A stretch of 64,000 bases of DNA. It comes from Chrysophaeum taylorii. Taxonomy: Eukaryota; Sar; Pelagophyceae; Pelagomonadales; Pelagomonadaceae. The notes below the pieces were generated by a model that saw only the letters and a list, made by a program, of their open reading frames with translations, ran no database searches and was not told the origin of the DNA. The stretch spans positions 1 through 64,000 of the forward strand of contig JAQMWT010000010.1 of assembly GCA_029834535.1 (NCBI GenBank), in the 5' to 3' direction. This document shows, one piece after another, positions 1 to 10,824 of the stretch (position 1 is its first letter; the number at the start of each line of letters is the position of its first letter). The position numbers and the translations under genes are program-made.

Positions 1-1261
1 AGCCGCGCGACGACGACGGACGATTCGGTCCGAGATGACCGAAGCTTCTCGTTAAAAACTACGAGCAAGAGCAATCCAAGTCGAAAGGAGCTCACCCAAA
101 CCAAAATCCCCACAAGAATCGGAGAATTTGACCGAAACGTCGTTAAACTACGGGCCGAAGCCGACAACCGCTTCTAAACCCGGTGTCACCGTTGGTGGCA
201 CGATATGATTTGTCGTCAGCTGACACAACCATCGGTTTTGACGACGCGCCGTAGTTATGTGTGAATCCGATTTACGAGCCCGTGCAGCCGATGACGCCCA
301 CAGTAAGGGACCCGCCGCTGCTACGCTCGATGCTATGAGTTTACCTCCGGACATTCAAGGGATGGCACTTCGTCCCTCCACGATCGATCAACGATGCGTC
401 GCAGAGATTACCTCGAATGATAAAAGCGCGCCTGAGTACACACCCATCGAACGTCGCGTGCCCTTTGGTGGCCATTTTTTGACAGATATGACGTCGGGGA
501 CGACGCCTTCTTCTTTTGCAGGGCCCCCGACGAACCTGCAACGTTTTGCAGATGTTTTATTCTCTTTGACGATGGCAGACATTCGTGTGCCGACATTTTT
601 AGTGACGAGGCGATTGCCGTATTCGAAGCGATGGAGTGGATAATAGGCCGAGTGAAACGGCCGAGAAAATGAATACGAAAGCGGAAGAGATGAAGAATCT
701 TATAACGCAAGAAAACCGCCTTTGGAGCTCAGTGAAAGCGCGGGCGTATTACTCACGAACGAAGAGTTCAAAGATTTTCAGCCTGCATATGATGATGGCT
801 ACGTGATAAAGAAAGATCCCGAACATACTATGAGGGATGAGTATAGCTGCCGCCCGGAATCGAATTTGGATGGGACGATCAGCATGGATAATACGAAGAT
901 GAGCGTACCGACGATACGGATACGAGCTCACTGTTTCTGAGGAAGAATCCGCCAGAGCAGAAAGAAGTGCAATTCCGACCCCGAGGCACGGATTTATTCG
1001 CCAACGGAGATTTAATTTACGTTTGGTCGGAGTTCTGGCAAGAAGACGACGCGCGTCGATGTTCGATAGACGAGACGATTGAGACAGTTCGGATAGGCTT
1101 GGGAGCACCGTGCTTACAGGGACGATCCAGAGGTACTAGGACCTGCCGAACTGACGCCAGAGAGAGACAAAGATAACAAGAGCCCCAGTCGAAGTTCGCG
1201 CCGGCACAGACGACGCCGATCGCGCGACGACGAATACGACGGAGGCCGACACCAATATAAT
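1..1261 (+). pseudogene. Degenerate gag/linker region of gypsy copy 1
   Basis: No long ORF covers this stretch. Short pieces recall other copies. The bases near 1200-1245 (arginine codons followed by DDEYDGG) match the end of the SR-rich gag tail of copy 2 near 44920-44960. A short TSGTTPS-containing peptide near 488-520 recurs at about 1813-1840 and at 45334-45360, which suggests a partial internal duplication or rearrangement of the gag-protease linker. I see no other gene here. Confidence 0.55.
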
Positions 1262-2632
1262 TTGGTTTTTTTGAGCGCAACGCTCGCGTTTACGACCCCT
1301 TGCGGTCAACAGTTACCATTAGGAGTGATGGTGTACCCGAACACGGACACCCGCACCGACGACGCAGCCGACGCCCTTGCCGCGGCCGCATTCGAAGATC
1401 TTGCTCGCCCGCCGATGGACGAGCCACCCAACGACGTGCTGACCAATCGTCGGTCTTTGGCACAGATTTATGAGCAGATGTCGAGCGATGAACTCGAAGA
1501 TTCGAGCGAGGAACTCGAAGCTCCACGATACTGGGAAGGCGATTCAGATTTGGAAGATGAAGAAGCTACACCTTGTGAACCAGTGTCCGCGATAACGTTA
1601 TTTGACGAGTCGTCCACGGACGACCCACCGTTTATTTTTGACGAGGAAGCCCTCGATGCCATCGGCTTATCTTTGGACCCTCCAGAGACGACCGCTGGCG
1701 ACCGAACTGGCTGTGAGCCAGACATGGATTTCTGCAGTGATAGCTTGCGCGCTCATTCGCCTCACGAGACGATGACCACCGCGAGTGATGCAGACGACGA
1801 TCTTACGATAGAGTTGGCGTCGGGGACGACGCCATCTTTTCCTGCGGACCCCCCCGAAACGGTTTCGGTTACTAAGGATCGAGCCACGGATACGCCGCCG
1901 GAAGAAAAGGATAGATTTAAGAAGAAGGTTAGCAGCGTTCTCGAGTGGGACGAAGACGAGCCGACGTGGAACCTGCAGGATTGGTGGACGAGAACTCAGA
2001 ACTTCTTGCTAAAGAAGCCACCAGAACAACCGCTCAGCTACGGACTCGAAACCGCAGCCGACGCGGAACCGATCGCCGATGATGGTGATGATCAACCGAG
2101 GACGAATAAATTTACAGATGCATTCTGGAAAGACGAAAGGAATGATTTATGGGAGGGGTCCTTTGCTTCCGTGAACTACGAAGACCAGGATCCGCTACCA
2201 GCACTGATTCCCTCTGAGATTGTCTTGGAGGAAGAGCGGAAGCCGCCAGATAAAGAGGCTGCCGCGAGCGTTACGTCGATGACGCCAACAACAGATGATA
2301 CGAAAGCTCAAGCCGCGGTATCGATGCCCAACCCCGGAGATGAGCGAGTCAGAGCCCGATGTGCTCGCATTTCGTTGACACCGCGAGACGGCAAGACGAT
2401 CGAATATGATTTGGTTACCCTCAGTTGTTTAGATACGGGTACTCTTACGTTTATAGCCTGTCACATCTACAGGAATCGTGACGGACAGAAATTCTCGACG
2501 ACCATCAGTGTCGATGGAATGGCAGATGTTGCTTGTATTTGCCGAGAAATGGTCAGAAAGTTGGCCAAAGATCAGTTGATTTTCGATGAAGGCGAACTTC
2601 CGATTAAGCGCAAGCTGTACGGATCAGGGTGA
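1262..2632 (+). pseudogene. Gag-protease linker and first half of retropepsin, gypsy copy 1
   Basis: A 456-codon reading frame with a long acidic, low-complexity N-terminal part and a conserved C-terminal part. Near residue 390 the peptide LDTGTLTFI fits the retroviral-type aspartic protease active site (DTG followed by a hydrophobic pair). The equivalent site in copy 2 is LDPGTLTFI, which would be inactive. The frame stops at 2630-2632 where copy 2 reads through (GSGLNKTT), so a one-base loss here splits the protease from its C-terminal half in the next frame. Expected role: processing of the Gag-Pol polyprotein. The apparent start codon is not meaningful because the upstream gag is decayed. 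Confidence 0.75.
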
Positions 2633-4296
2633 ATACGACGACGATCTATCGTTGGATCGCGATTCGGGTCGCCCTCGCCGACAACATCGCTGCCCCCTTT
2701 GTCGCTATTGTAGCCGATACGAACTATCTGTTCCTGTTGGGAGGGCGCGATATACGAGTTTTAGGAGCCATCGTGGATTTTCCCCATGATCGGATCTGTT
2801 TTTGTCGAACCCAAGTCGTCTACGGACGCAAGAAGATTAAAGTTAAGGATGAACGAGTCGATGCACCAATCGTGACCTTTCGGGCTATTTACGATCGAAA
2901 TCCGATAACCGTACCGATTTACAATCATCAACACGATGCCTTTCGGCAGAGTCTCGACCTGGTCAAGACTCGAGTTTACGCTCGTTTGAGCACGATTAAA
3001 GATCTCCGAAGCCCGCCGCCGGAACGTAAGGTAGCCTTGGCTACGCGGGGACATGCTACGACCACATTCTCCCCAGCTCCGGGAGAAGACACGCGAGAAG
3101 TAATAGCTTATGCTGCGCGCACGCTTCAAATCGAGCCCGGTCGAACGTACAATCTACCGGTTATTTTGTCGAAACCTATGGAAAGAGGACAGGTTTTCGT
3201 CGCTACGTTTGCTGAGAACGAGCAGTTGGGAGTTGTCGAAGGAATGTGTTCTTCTTGCGAAGAGCACGACCGGTCCGCTGCTCGGGTTGCGGTTACTGCC
3301 GCGGAAGAAGTGCCGGCGGTCGTCACTCAAGGCGAAGTCCTCGCGATTGGCGGTACCGTTAGGTACGAAGATGAGTTGAACGTCTCTACGATCAACGAAC
3401 TTACGAAAGAATGTGAAGAAGGATACGACAAGGGGAACCTTTCTTTCACCGTTTCTGTCGCTAGTCGCTTGACGCGATGCGAAAAATCTCCCCCGCCGAT
3501 GCTGCTGAGCACGGTGCAGAAGGACGCTACGACCGCTATGGCGGACAAGTCCACCCTCAAACGACCCGAAGGCAGCGACGATTTCGCTCGAAGGTCGGAA
3601 GAAGATGAAAAGAAATGCCGCGAGATCACCGACGCGGAGATCCGCCGCCGATACGAAAAGGTTCAATGGCTTCCAATCACTCATCGCAAGGTGGTGATGC
3701 TGTTCAGTGGAGCCAGGGGCAGTACTTTAGGTCTCCAACGAGCCAGCGAAATGTGTGGGACGTCGTTTCGAGTCGTGCTAGCACTCGATGCGTCGGACAC
3801 CGCCGACCAGATACACCACAAGAACTTTCCGAACATTCCTGTGGTGCAGCACACACTGTGTGGTCGCTATGTTACAACCTTACGGTTGATCGAATCTTAT
3901 TTACCCTACGCGGAATGGTCGTCGTCGATGTGTATCGCGTCGCCACCCTGCGTACACTCCGCTCTGTGCAACTTGACCTCCAGAGATGTTGGGAAAGGAG
4001 TCACCGCTACCCACTGGACGATGAAATTATGCAAGATGGCTGGTTTCTTCATGTGGTTGATAGAGCAGGAGGCTTCGATTATTTCTTACGTTGCACGTTT
4101 GCACCCTTACGTGTACGTCGTCAATTTTTACGACATAACGCCCAGTTTGATGAGCTGTCGCGTGCGATTGTTGGTTTCCAGCCATCCGCTCCATTTGCGC
4201 GCAGTTCCAAAGACTTGCAAGAATATGCAGCAAGAGTTCGCCGCAGCACTTGGCTACGCCGACGAACGACATTTTTTTTTTTTTTACTTCAGATGA
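2629..4296 (+). pseudogene. Protease C-terminal half, linker and N-terminal part of a C5-cytosine DNA methyltransferase, gypsy copy 1
   Basis: A 555-codon frame. It begins with the flap-to-C-terminal part of retropepsin (FLLGGRDIRVLGAIVDF, the I/LLG strand). Next comes the usual gypsy post-protease segment (EPGRTYNLPV and GVVEGMCSS). From about 3691 it enters a DCM/DNMT fold: motif I LFSGARGSTLGL (an R replaces the second Gly of GAGG), motif IV ASPPCVHSAL with the catalytic Cys, a degenerate motif VI (IEQEAS instead of ENV) and motif VIII SCRVRLLVSS. The frame is destroyed at 4272-4285 by a run of 14 T absent from copy 2. Family knowledge: these enzymes move a methyl group from SAM to C5 of cytosine. 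Activity on retroelement or host DNA is inferred only. Confidence 0.85.
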
Positions 4297-4947
4297 ACAA
4301 TTTAGGATCATCACGAGCCGCGACAGACGCAGCTTATACCGTTGCGCGTGTCCCGCTTCGCGTAGGACCGCACCGTTCCGATTACAGCTCTCTGAATCTG
4401 AAATGACTTCGGAGTTGCTGACGATGCCCCTTGATTTTGATTGGGCCGGCTTCTCCAGGACGACCTCGTTGAAACACTTGGCGTCCGTCGTGCCACCAGA
4501 CACGATGACCTTATTAGTACTCGATCTGCACAACTCTGTGACCAAGGATTTTCACCTGAGCGGCGAAGCTTTGCCGTCAGCGTTGAGTCCTGCAGACCGA
4601 CCGTTTGATTATTATTTGCAAATTGATGAAACCACCCTTCGTCACGTACAAGTTCCACTGTTAAACACGCGCACACGTGTCGTCAGATGGGTGTCGACTG
4701 ATGATCACCAAGATCACACCAAATGGAAACCTCCAGAGGTACCGTTGATTCCGCCTGCAACAGATGAGCCGGGGACGTCTCATGCTTCTTCTAATGGGCC
4801 CCCCCGACAACCAAATTTGGACGTTCCGCCAGATCCTGAGCGAGATCGGAAACCGAAGATTAAGAGCGAGCCGAGTGTTCGTGTCAAAGGCGAGAGGATC
4901 AACAAAAGCCACCCAGAAGTGAGACTAAATATGAGAAAAAGTTCGAT
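4297..4947 (+). pseudogene. Methyltransferase C-terminal motifs and linker to reverse transcriptase, gypsy copy 1
   Basis: Continuation of the preceding domain across two frame changes. The peptide matching motif X, KHLASVVPPDTM, is encoded near 4470-4510 and resembles the K-x-IGNAVPP signature closing C5 methyltransferases. The linker that follows (LLNTRTRVVRWVST, then PPDPERDRKPKIKSEP) is also found in copies 2 and 3 and leads into the reverse transcriptase. In copy 3 (53590 onward) only this linker remains, so it marks the downstream edge of that copy's deletion. Frame is lost again near 4930. Confidence 0.7.
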
Positions 4948-6036
4948 GTGCCATGGAAAGATGCGCCGCGCGATGCTGAGGGTGCACCGCTGCCGCAAAC
5001 TCCCGAGCATGTCAAGGATAATGAAGCTATGAAAGTTCAAGTTCCCACGAAGGAAAAAGTTAATAAGGTTGTTCAGGAGCTGGGAATTCCTGACAATCCG
5101 CACTTAGATGACGAGGCGAAACTGATGCTCCGTCACTGTGTGCAATATTCGTGGGCCTTTATCGACCCGATTATGAGACCTGTGGACTCACCTCCTGTGT
5201 CGCTACGATTCAAAGACGCGAATCCGCGACAGATTAAGATGACGCCCTACCGATTGACGCCTGCGAAGCTCGATTGTCTCCGCAAGCAGATCAGCGAGTG
5301 GTGCCGGGATGGAGTCATTCGTCCGGCCAACTCACCTTGGGGCTTTCCTGTGTTGATGCTTCCAAAGAAAGGAGCTGAGATTGGAACGTCAAACGCGTTC
5401 CGTGCTGCAGTTGACTTACGTCAGCTCAACGATCAATTGGTTAATGACAGTTGGCCGAACATTCGACAAGATGATGCTTTAGCTTTTCTCGCCATGAGAC
5501 GATGGCGGACATGCATTGATATTAGATGGTGATACCACAACCTTCGTTTGGATCCGGCAGCGCAGGACGCTGTCACGATGGTTAGCCCACTTGGCGCTCA
5601 TAGTTTCTTGCGATTACCTCTAGGTGTGAAGACGGCCGGAGCTCTTTTCTGCAAGCAAATGGCGAGCGACCTTTCGAAATGGATGTATCAAGACTTGGTT
5701 GCGTTTGTTGACGATATTATGATGGGATCCGACGATCTTCATCGACATTTACAAGTTTTGATCGAAGTGATGTGTCATTTGGCACAGAGAGGGTACAGCG
5801 GTCGAACCGCGAAGTTCCACCTTCTCAAGGATGATATAGAATTTCTGGGGCACATTTCTACCCCAGAAGGCTTGAAGCCGAATCCGAAGACGCTGGAAGC
5901 ACTGCAGAAGATGCCGATTCCAGGTACTTTGCCGAATACTTCCCCGAAGACCCAGATACGCTCTTTCATCGGCATGAGTAATTACTGCCGGCGATATGTG
6001 AAGGGCTACTCGAAGATCGTGGAACCGCTGAGATGA
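4948..6036 (+). pseudogene. Reverse transcriptase, gypsy copy 1
   Basis: Two abutting open stretches (4948-5532 and 5548-6036) in one frame, separated by a stop at 5530 where copies 2 and 3 encode WGY. Visible RT blocks: DGVIRPANSPWGFPVLMLPKK, AFRAAVDLRQLND, the palm segment LGAHSFLRLPLGVKTAGALF, and the catalytic box AFVDDIMM (F-V-D-D rather than the usual Y-x-D-D). The thumb and connection follow (IEFLGHISTPEGLKPNPKT). A further stop at 6034-6036 is TGA where copies 2 and 3 have CGA. Role: copies element RNA into DNA. Confidence 0.88.
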
Positions 6037-6852
6037 CTATGCCTCGAAGGTGTAAAGTTCGAGTGGACGCCCGAATGTCAGAAAGCCTGGGATACGATTA
6101 TTGAAGCTCTGGTTGATTCCAGAGGAGTCTACCACCCCGATTATGATCTGCCTTTTCAGATCCGATCCGGTGCTTCCAAGGATGGACTTGGCGCATATCT
6201 CTTCCAGATTGTCGAAGTCAAGGACGATGCCGGCAGAGTGACTCGAGAAGAACGAGTGATTGAATATTGGAGCCGAGCTGTGCCTAAGGAGATGCGCAAT
6301 TACGAGCCCCGTCGGCTAGAGCTGCTGGCAGTTATACTTTCTCTAGAGCACTTTCGAGCCTACATCGAAGGGCACCGTACTGTTTTGGAGACCGATCACC
6401 GAAATTTGACGTTTTTACGTAAGGCGACGCACTCGTCTGGACAGCTTGCTCGGTGGGCGATGCGTCTCGCCAATTTTGACCCTGAACTTGGTTACAAGCC
6501 GGGAAAGTCACCAGGAATGAGTATCCCTGACTCTCTCTCCCGCAACCCGATAGATCATGCCATCGAGACTGACGAATTTGGAGAACCTTTGAACCACGCG
6601 TATTTGGTGTTCCAAGAGCTTCCCCGACCTGTTGATGACCGAGGAGTTCCCGCCTCCGGCTGCCACTTCATAATGTCGTTTGTTACGACCGAGCTGCTGG
6701 AAGACGAGGAAGAAGATCCTGAAAAGGATCCGATGAAATTGGCTACGTCTCACGCTACGAGACAACGTCGGAAGAACCGTGCGCGCGATGAGCCACAGAT
6801 CTTCAAGGACGCAGCCGCCTACTAAGATTATATCGATAAGATACCCGATAAT
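6037..6852 (+). pseudogene. RNase H domain and spacer, gypsy copy 1
   Basis: Follows RT without a gap. The RNase H pattern FQIRSGASKDGLGAYLFQ has a Gly replacing the first catalytic Asp seen in copies 2 and 3 (SDAS). It continues with YEPRRLELLAVILSLEHFR (the Glu helix), TVLETDHRNL (the second Asp) and FDPELGYKPGKSPGMSIPDSLSR, the classic gypsy end of RNase H. An acidic spacer leads to the integrase. A TAA at 6823-6825 stands where copy 3 has AAG. The lost Asp and the stop make this domain non-functional. Confidence 0.85.
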
Positions 6853-8565
6853 ATGACGCTCGCTGAGATCGCACGTGAGCAAGAATCTGATGCTACTTGC
6901 GAGGATATTCGCTACCGAATGGCCCAAGGTCAGACGCCGCGACGTTCCCGAGCGAACGAACGATTCGAAGTCGTTAAAGACGTTCTTTACCGCATTTCTG
7001 CTGATTTGCACCCGATGATTGTTGCACTTGCTACGTTGCGCAAGAGCATTATTCGACTCTACCATGACACTCCGGTTAACGGTGGTCATATGGGACGTCA
7101 CAGTACCGTCCAGGCTATCCAAGAACGATTTTGGTGGCCTCACATGTCGAACGAAGTTGGAGTCTTCATTGCTGAATGTTTAGTTTGCCAGGAAGCTCGC
7201 ACGCCTGAGCCGAAACGAGCTGGACTCTTGCAGCAGCCCGCCTACGATGGTGATGGTGCTGTTCTTTGCATGGATTTATTTGGACCCTTGCCCAGCGCTG
7301 GTCCCGAGACGTATCTTCTAGTATCTTGTGATCCGTTCTCGCATTTCTTGATTCTGGGTGTTTTGGACGATAAGACTGCTGAGTCTGTCCTCGAGTCTTT
7401 AGTCATTAACATTCTCCTCAAGGGCTACTTGCCCCAGATGATTCGTACCGACAACGGTAAAGAGTTCGTGAACAAGTTGATGCGCGAGTTTTGCCATCTC
7501 TTCAACACACGATACCAAACTACGATTCACTATCATGCCCAGTCGAACCCGGCTGAGCGTGTCAACCGATTTATCAAGGCCTTCCTCCGTGCTTGCCTTC
7601 AGGGCCGGAACATCACGGATTGGCCTGACTTTGCTCATTATATTGCGTTTTGCTACAACCGCAAGTTTATTTCAGGCACGCAGATTTCTCCCTTTATGCT
7701 GCGCCTGAACCGTCAGCCGATGCTGCCGACAGACTACACACTTATGGACTTTGATACACGATTATTGCCGAAGACACGCTCTGATGCGGTCGCCGAAACT
7801 CGTGAGCGATTGAAGTATTATACGAAGATCGTCCGCGAGGCTCGTGATAAAGCTTTGAAGAAACAACGATTGGCTTACAATGCTGATCATGTTGATGTTG
7901 AATACAAGGAAGGATCGCACGTTTTGCTCTACATTCCTTTCCTTCAGAACAAACCTCGACCGGAATGGCGAGGGCCGTTTATTATCAAGGAACGCCTTTC
8001 CCCGGTCACCTAGAGGATTGAGTCTCTCGACTCTCCGCCCGAAGAACGACGTGCTCATGTTAGTCAGATCACGCCTGTGATGGTACCTCCGATCGTTGAT
8101 CAAGCCATCCGCAAACCCGAAGAAACCTTCCGTGATGATTATCAGCACGGTAAGTTTGTTGTTTTCCGGATTCCCGACCGGAAGTGCTCTGATTGGCGCA
8201 AGAAGATTTATGTTGCTGAAGTTTACGAGCCTTACGATTACCAAAATGATCGTGTTGCTCTACATTTCTATTCCGATTTGGGTCCGAACGATGATGTGGC
8301 TTATTTCAAGCCGACCTCTCACCTTTCGCACCGCAAGCTCAAGCCCGAGTTCAAGGACGTTGAAGGTCAAAGTTTCACCGACAAGTCCAGAGTTTCTTTC
8401 AACACAACTCCTTGTGTCACAGATTTCGCTCCGCACGAGATTGATGTGTTGATCCCCAAGTTTACTTTACGCAGTGGCCGAGTTCCTGAACCGGTCATCA
8501 CCCGCGTTTACCAGAAGATTCGTTCACGAGATGCTCGTAAGGCGAAGCCGCGCTCCTCGCGCTAG
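6853..8565 (+). pseudogene. Integrase, gypsy copy 1
   Basis: An HHCC zinc-binding module is visible (LYHDTPVNGGHMGRH ending in CLVCQ). The catalytic core follows: LCMDLFGPLP (first Asp), MIRTDNGKEFV (second Asp) and SNPAERVNRF (Glu). The C-terminal DNA-binding part begins near LPFLQNKPRPEWRGPF, the GPFxxx module typical of gypsy integrases. A stop at 8011-8013 (TAG for the Tyr codon of copy 3) cuts the frame, which then stays open to 8565. Role: inserts element cDNA into the host genome. The final 150 residues (LRSGRVPEPVITRVYQK) are shared by all three copies and are of unknown function. Confidence 0.9.
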
Positions 8566-8590
8566 CACCTCGCTGGGGCAGCTCGAATTC

Positions 8591-8941
8591 TTACCAGGGG
8601 AGTCCCGTGGCGGCAACTCCCGCCTCCTAAGGCTTACCCCTCTTCTAGGCCCCCCCTTATCAGGGGCACCCTACTCCGTTGTGATGATGTCAGTTTTCTT
8701 TATGACATCATCTTCCTTTTCCATGACATGTGTCACCCTGATTTCTGTGTTTCGATATACCTTGATCATAAAGCAACAACCGATCCTCAAGTTCTGAGGA
8801 CCAGGCACGGAAGTTGTTTGTGGTTGTGTGGCGGGAGAACGGCCATCCTCGTCCAGTGACTCCACCAAGTGCACGGACGCGAGCGGCGAGCCAGGATTCG
8901 AAGGCACGCCAGGTAGCCCCTAAAATTCTCCTTACGCCATA
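8591..8941 (+). repeat. 3' LTR of gypsy copy 1 with upstream polypurine tract
   Basis: The purine run AGGGGAG at 8596-8602 sits just before the LTR and is identical in copies 2 and 3, as expected of the plus-strand primer. The LTR proper is about 8606-8941. It aligns along its length with the 337-bp LTRs at 51267-51603 and 57672-58008 but begins CGTGG rather than TGTGG. It carries the conserved inverted pair ATGATGTCA ... TGACATCAT near 8686-8713. Confidence 0.85.
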
Positions 8942-10824
8942 GGACGTCCCGAAAGCCGTTACGGTCTCTTCCGTCAGCATGCGGCGTCGCCTCCCCGTGT
9001 TCAAAACGCCGCCGCCCCGCTGGCGAGTTTCATCGGGAACCTTTCACTTTGCCGTTAATTTTTAGTCCCGCTGCAATGCGCGACGAAGTCATTACTTGTT
9101 ATTTCCATACGCGCCGCCCGCCGCCGCGCGTCCAACCCTGCCTCGCACGTCCTCCACTCTCCCCCCGACCTTGGTTCGGGCATCTACGCTTCGACTGTCG
9201 CCGCCCGGTTTCCTATGTCGGCAACGCCTCGTTCTGCGCTTGATGGCTGTGGTCCTAGACCGCTCTCTACGTGGCCAGCGACGGATCCGCGCGTGTGTCC
9301 ACACACGGTGAGGGCGGAACTGCCGCAGCTATTTTCGATCCTTTGGCCCCCGCGCCTCTACACTTTCGCTTTGCGGGTCGCTCCCGGTTCTGGGACTCTA
9401 TCTGCGCATCGTGCTGAGGTCATTCATGGGCATCTATGCAGCACGAGCTGCACTTTGGTCCCTACGTGATGTATACTCCGTCGGTTGGTTACCTGTGAAG
9501 AGCTGTTCTTGACAATAAAGGCGCTGTGCTCGCATATTCTGGCCTCGCGCAGCACGTGTCGGTCATCACATCCAGCGATATTTTGGATGAGATTGCGCAC
9601 TTCACTCCACGCTTAACGACACATTTTGTTTCGTTTGACCTCGAGTGGGTGCGAGGCCACCCGGAACGTCGCAAATCTTCTTCCCAGTTCGCTCACCTTT
9701 GTCAAGTCTCTCCAGCATCTTGCTGATGGCCCTTGCGGCGCGTGGTCGGTGTGGAGCGGGTGCGGATGACACTTCTCGCACGCATTTCTGCAATGGCCGA
9801 CGTTGGTTTGCTGTCACCTTCTTCCAGCGGCGCCGTCTGTTTGATGGGGCTTGTTTGCTCCACTTTGCTGACGCAGCTTGGCATTGCGCGCCTTATGAGC
9901 CCAGACTTATGAGCCTGCCGACGTCCATCCTCTCAGTTTGCTCTTCCGGACATCTTTTGTCGGCCCGTGCAAGTCACATTCATGACGCGTGCCAAGCAGG
10001 TTAAGTTCAGTTCCTCGTGGCGCAATTAGCCACCCGACAGCGCTCTGCTGCCCGGGGGTTTGTTGTCCCTGAAGGCTGAACACGCTGAACTGCGTCCCGG
10101 CCGACGAAGCGAAGAAGCGTACCCGCAAATGCACAGCGTCGCGCCAGACCGCCGCAGCGTCGTCGGGAACAGAGTAAGAACTTCGAACGGCGCAAACAAG
10201 AAGCGGTCTGAGACTTGGGTCGCGTGTTTTTCTGGGCGAAAGAGCAACCTGATGCGACAAGTGAACGCAGAGGACGGCGCTCTTTCTCGATTTGGAAGAG
10301 GACGCCCACGACTGCGAGACCTATGAAGAACTAGACCTTCGACTCAAAACCCTCGTGAGCCAATGCGCCGGTCTGCAAAAGAAGATCGAACGTCTCGAGG
10401 AATGCTATGAAGGCTCCGAGCAAGCCAGTACGAGCGACTCACCGAGAGAAGCGAAAGAAGACCACGGACGATGACTGCGAGGAAGACGCCGACGAGAGTC
10501 TCGACAACGACACCTCGCACCTACGCTTGTTCTCAGTCTGAGGTCCCGCTGTTCCACCCGTCGTGCTGCCGCGGCGTCGTCTGCGAAGGCTGCTTACACG
10601 CCCCAACCTCGACAGTGACGACGGCACCCTCACCTGCAGCGAGCGCTTACCCCACTACGGAAACCGCGGACGAGCTCATCCTCGGCCTCCGAGGAGACGA
10701 CGACACTACGACCGAAGAAAGGACAGGTGAAACACGCCCGTCGGATTGTTTTCCTTTAATCCTCGTCGCTCATGGGCGTCGAGTCGACGACGCTTGCTGC
10801 GGGCTCGAGGAGATACAGACTGCT
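8942..10824. other. Unassigned region with scattered remnants
   Basis: No convincing intact gene. A possible RNase H remnant is listed separately at 9505-9726. A short frame at 10292-10474 encodes an acidic, heptad-like peptide that could be a coiled coil, but no homologous family is recognisable. The plus-strand frame 10471-11100 largely overlaps the Crinkler-like gene on the other strand and is probably a shadow. Confidence 0.5.
9505..9726 (+). pseudogene. Possible RNase H remnant of a non-LTR retrotransposon
   Basis: The frame reads DNKGAVLAYS, then ITSSDILDEIAHF, then FVSFDLEWVRGHPERR. This recalls the tail of RNase H domains in LINE-type elements (TDN..A, a helix, then W-x-x-GH). Only about 70 codons are visible and the flanks are not recognisable, so this is a weak call. 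Confidence 0.35.

Larger units (their letters stand above)
1..8941 (+). mobile_element. Ty3/gypsy-type LTR retrotransposon, copy 1, with DNA methyltransferase domain (5' end outside window)
   Basis: The order of domains read directly is gag remnant, retropepsin, C5-cytosine methyltransferase, reverse transcriptase, RNase H, zinc-binding and DDE integrase, then a 3' LTR. RT-RNase H-integrase order is diagnostic of the Ty3/gypsy superfamily. The copy is dead: frameshifts near 2630, 4270-4400 and 4930, and in-frame stops at about 5530, 6034, 6823 and 8011. Its 3' LTR matches both LTRs of copy 3 (51267-58008), so copies 1 and 3 are one subfamily. Copy 2 (41785-50956) is a related but diverged subfamily. 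The 5' LTR is not in the window. Confidence 0.93.
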
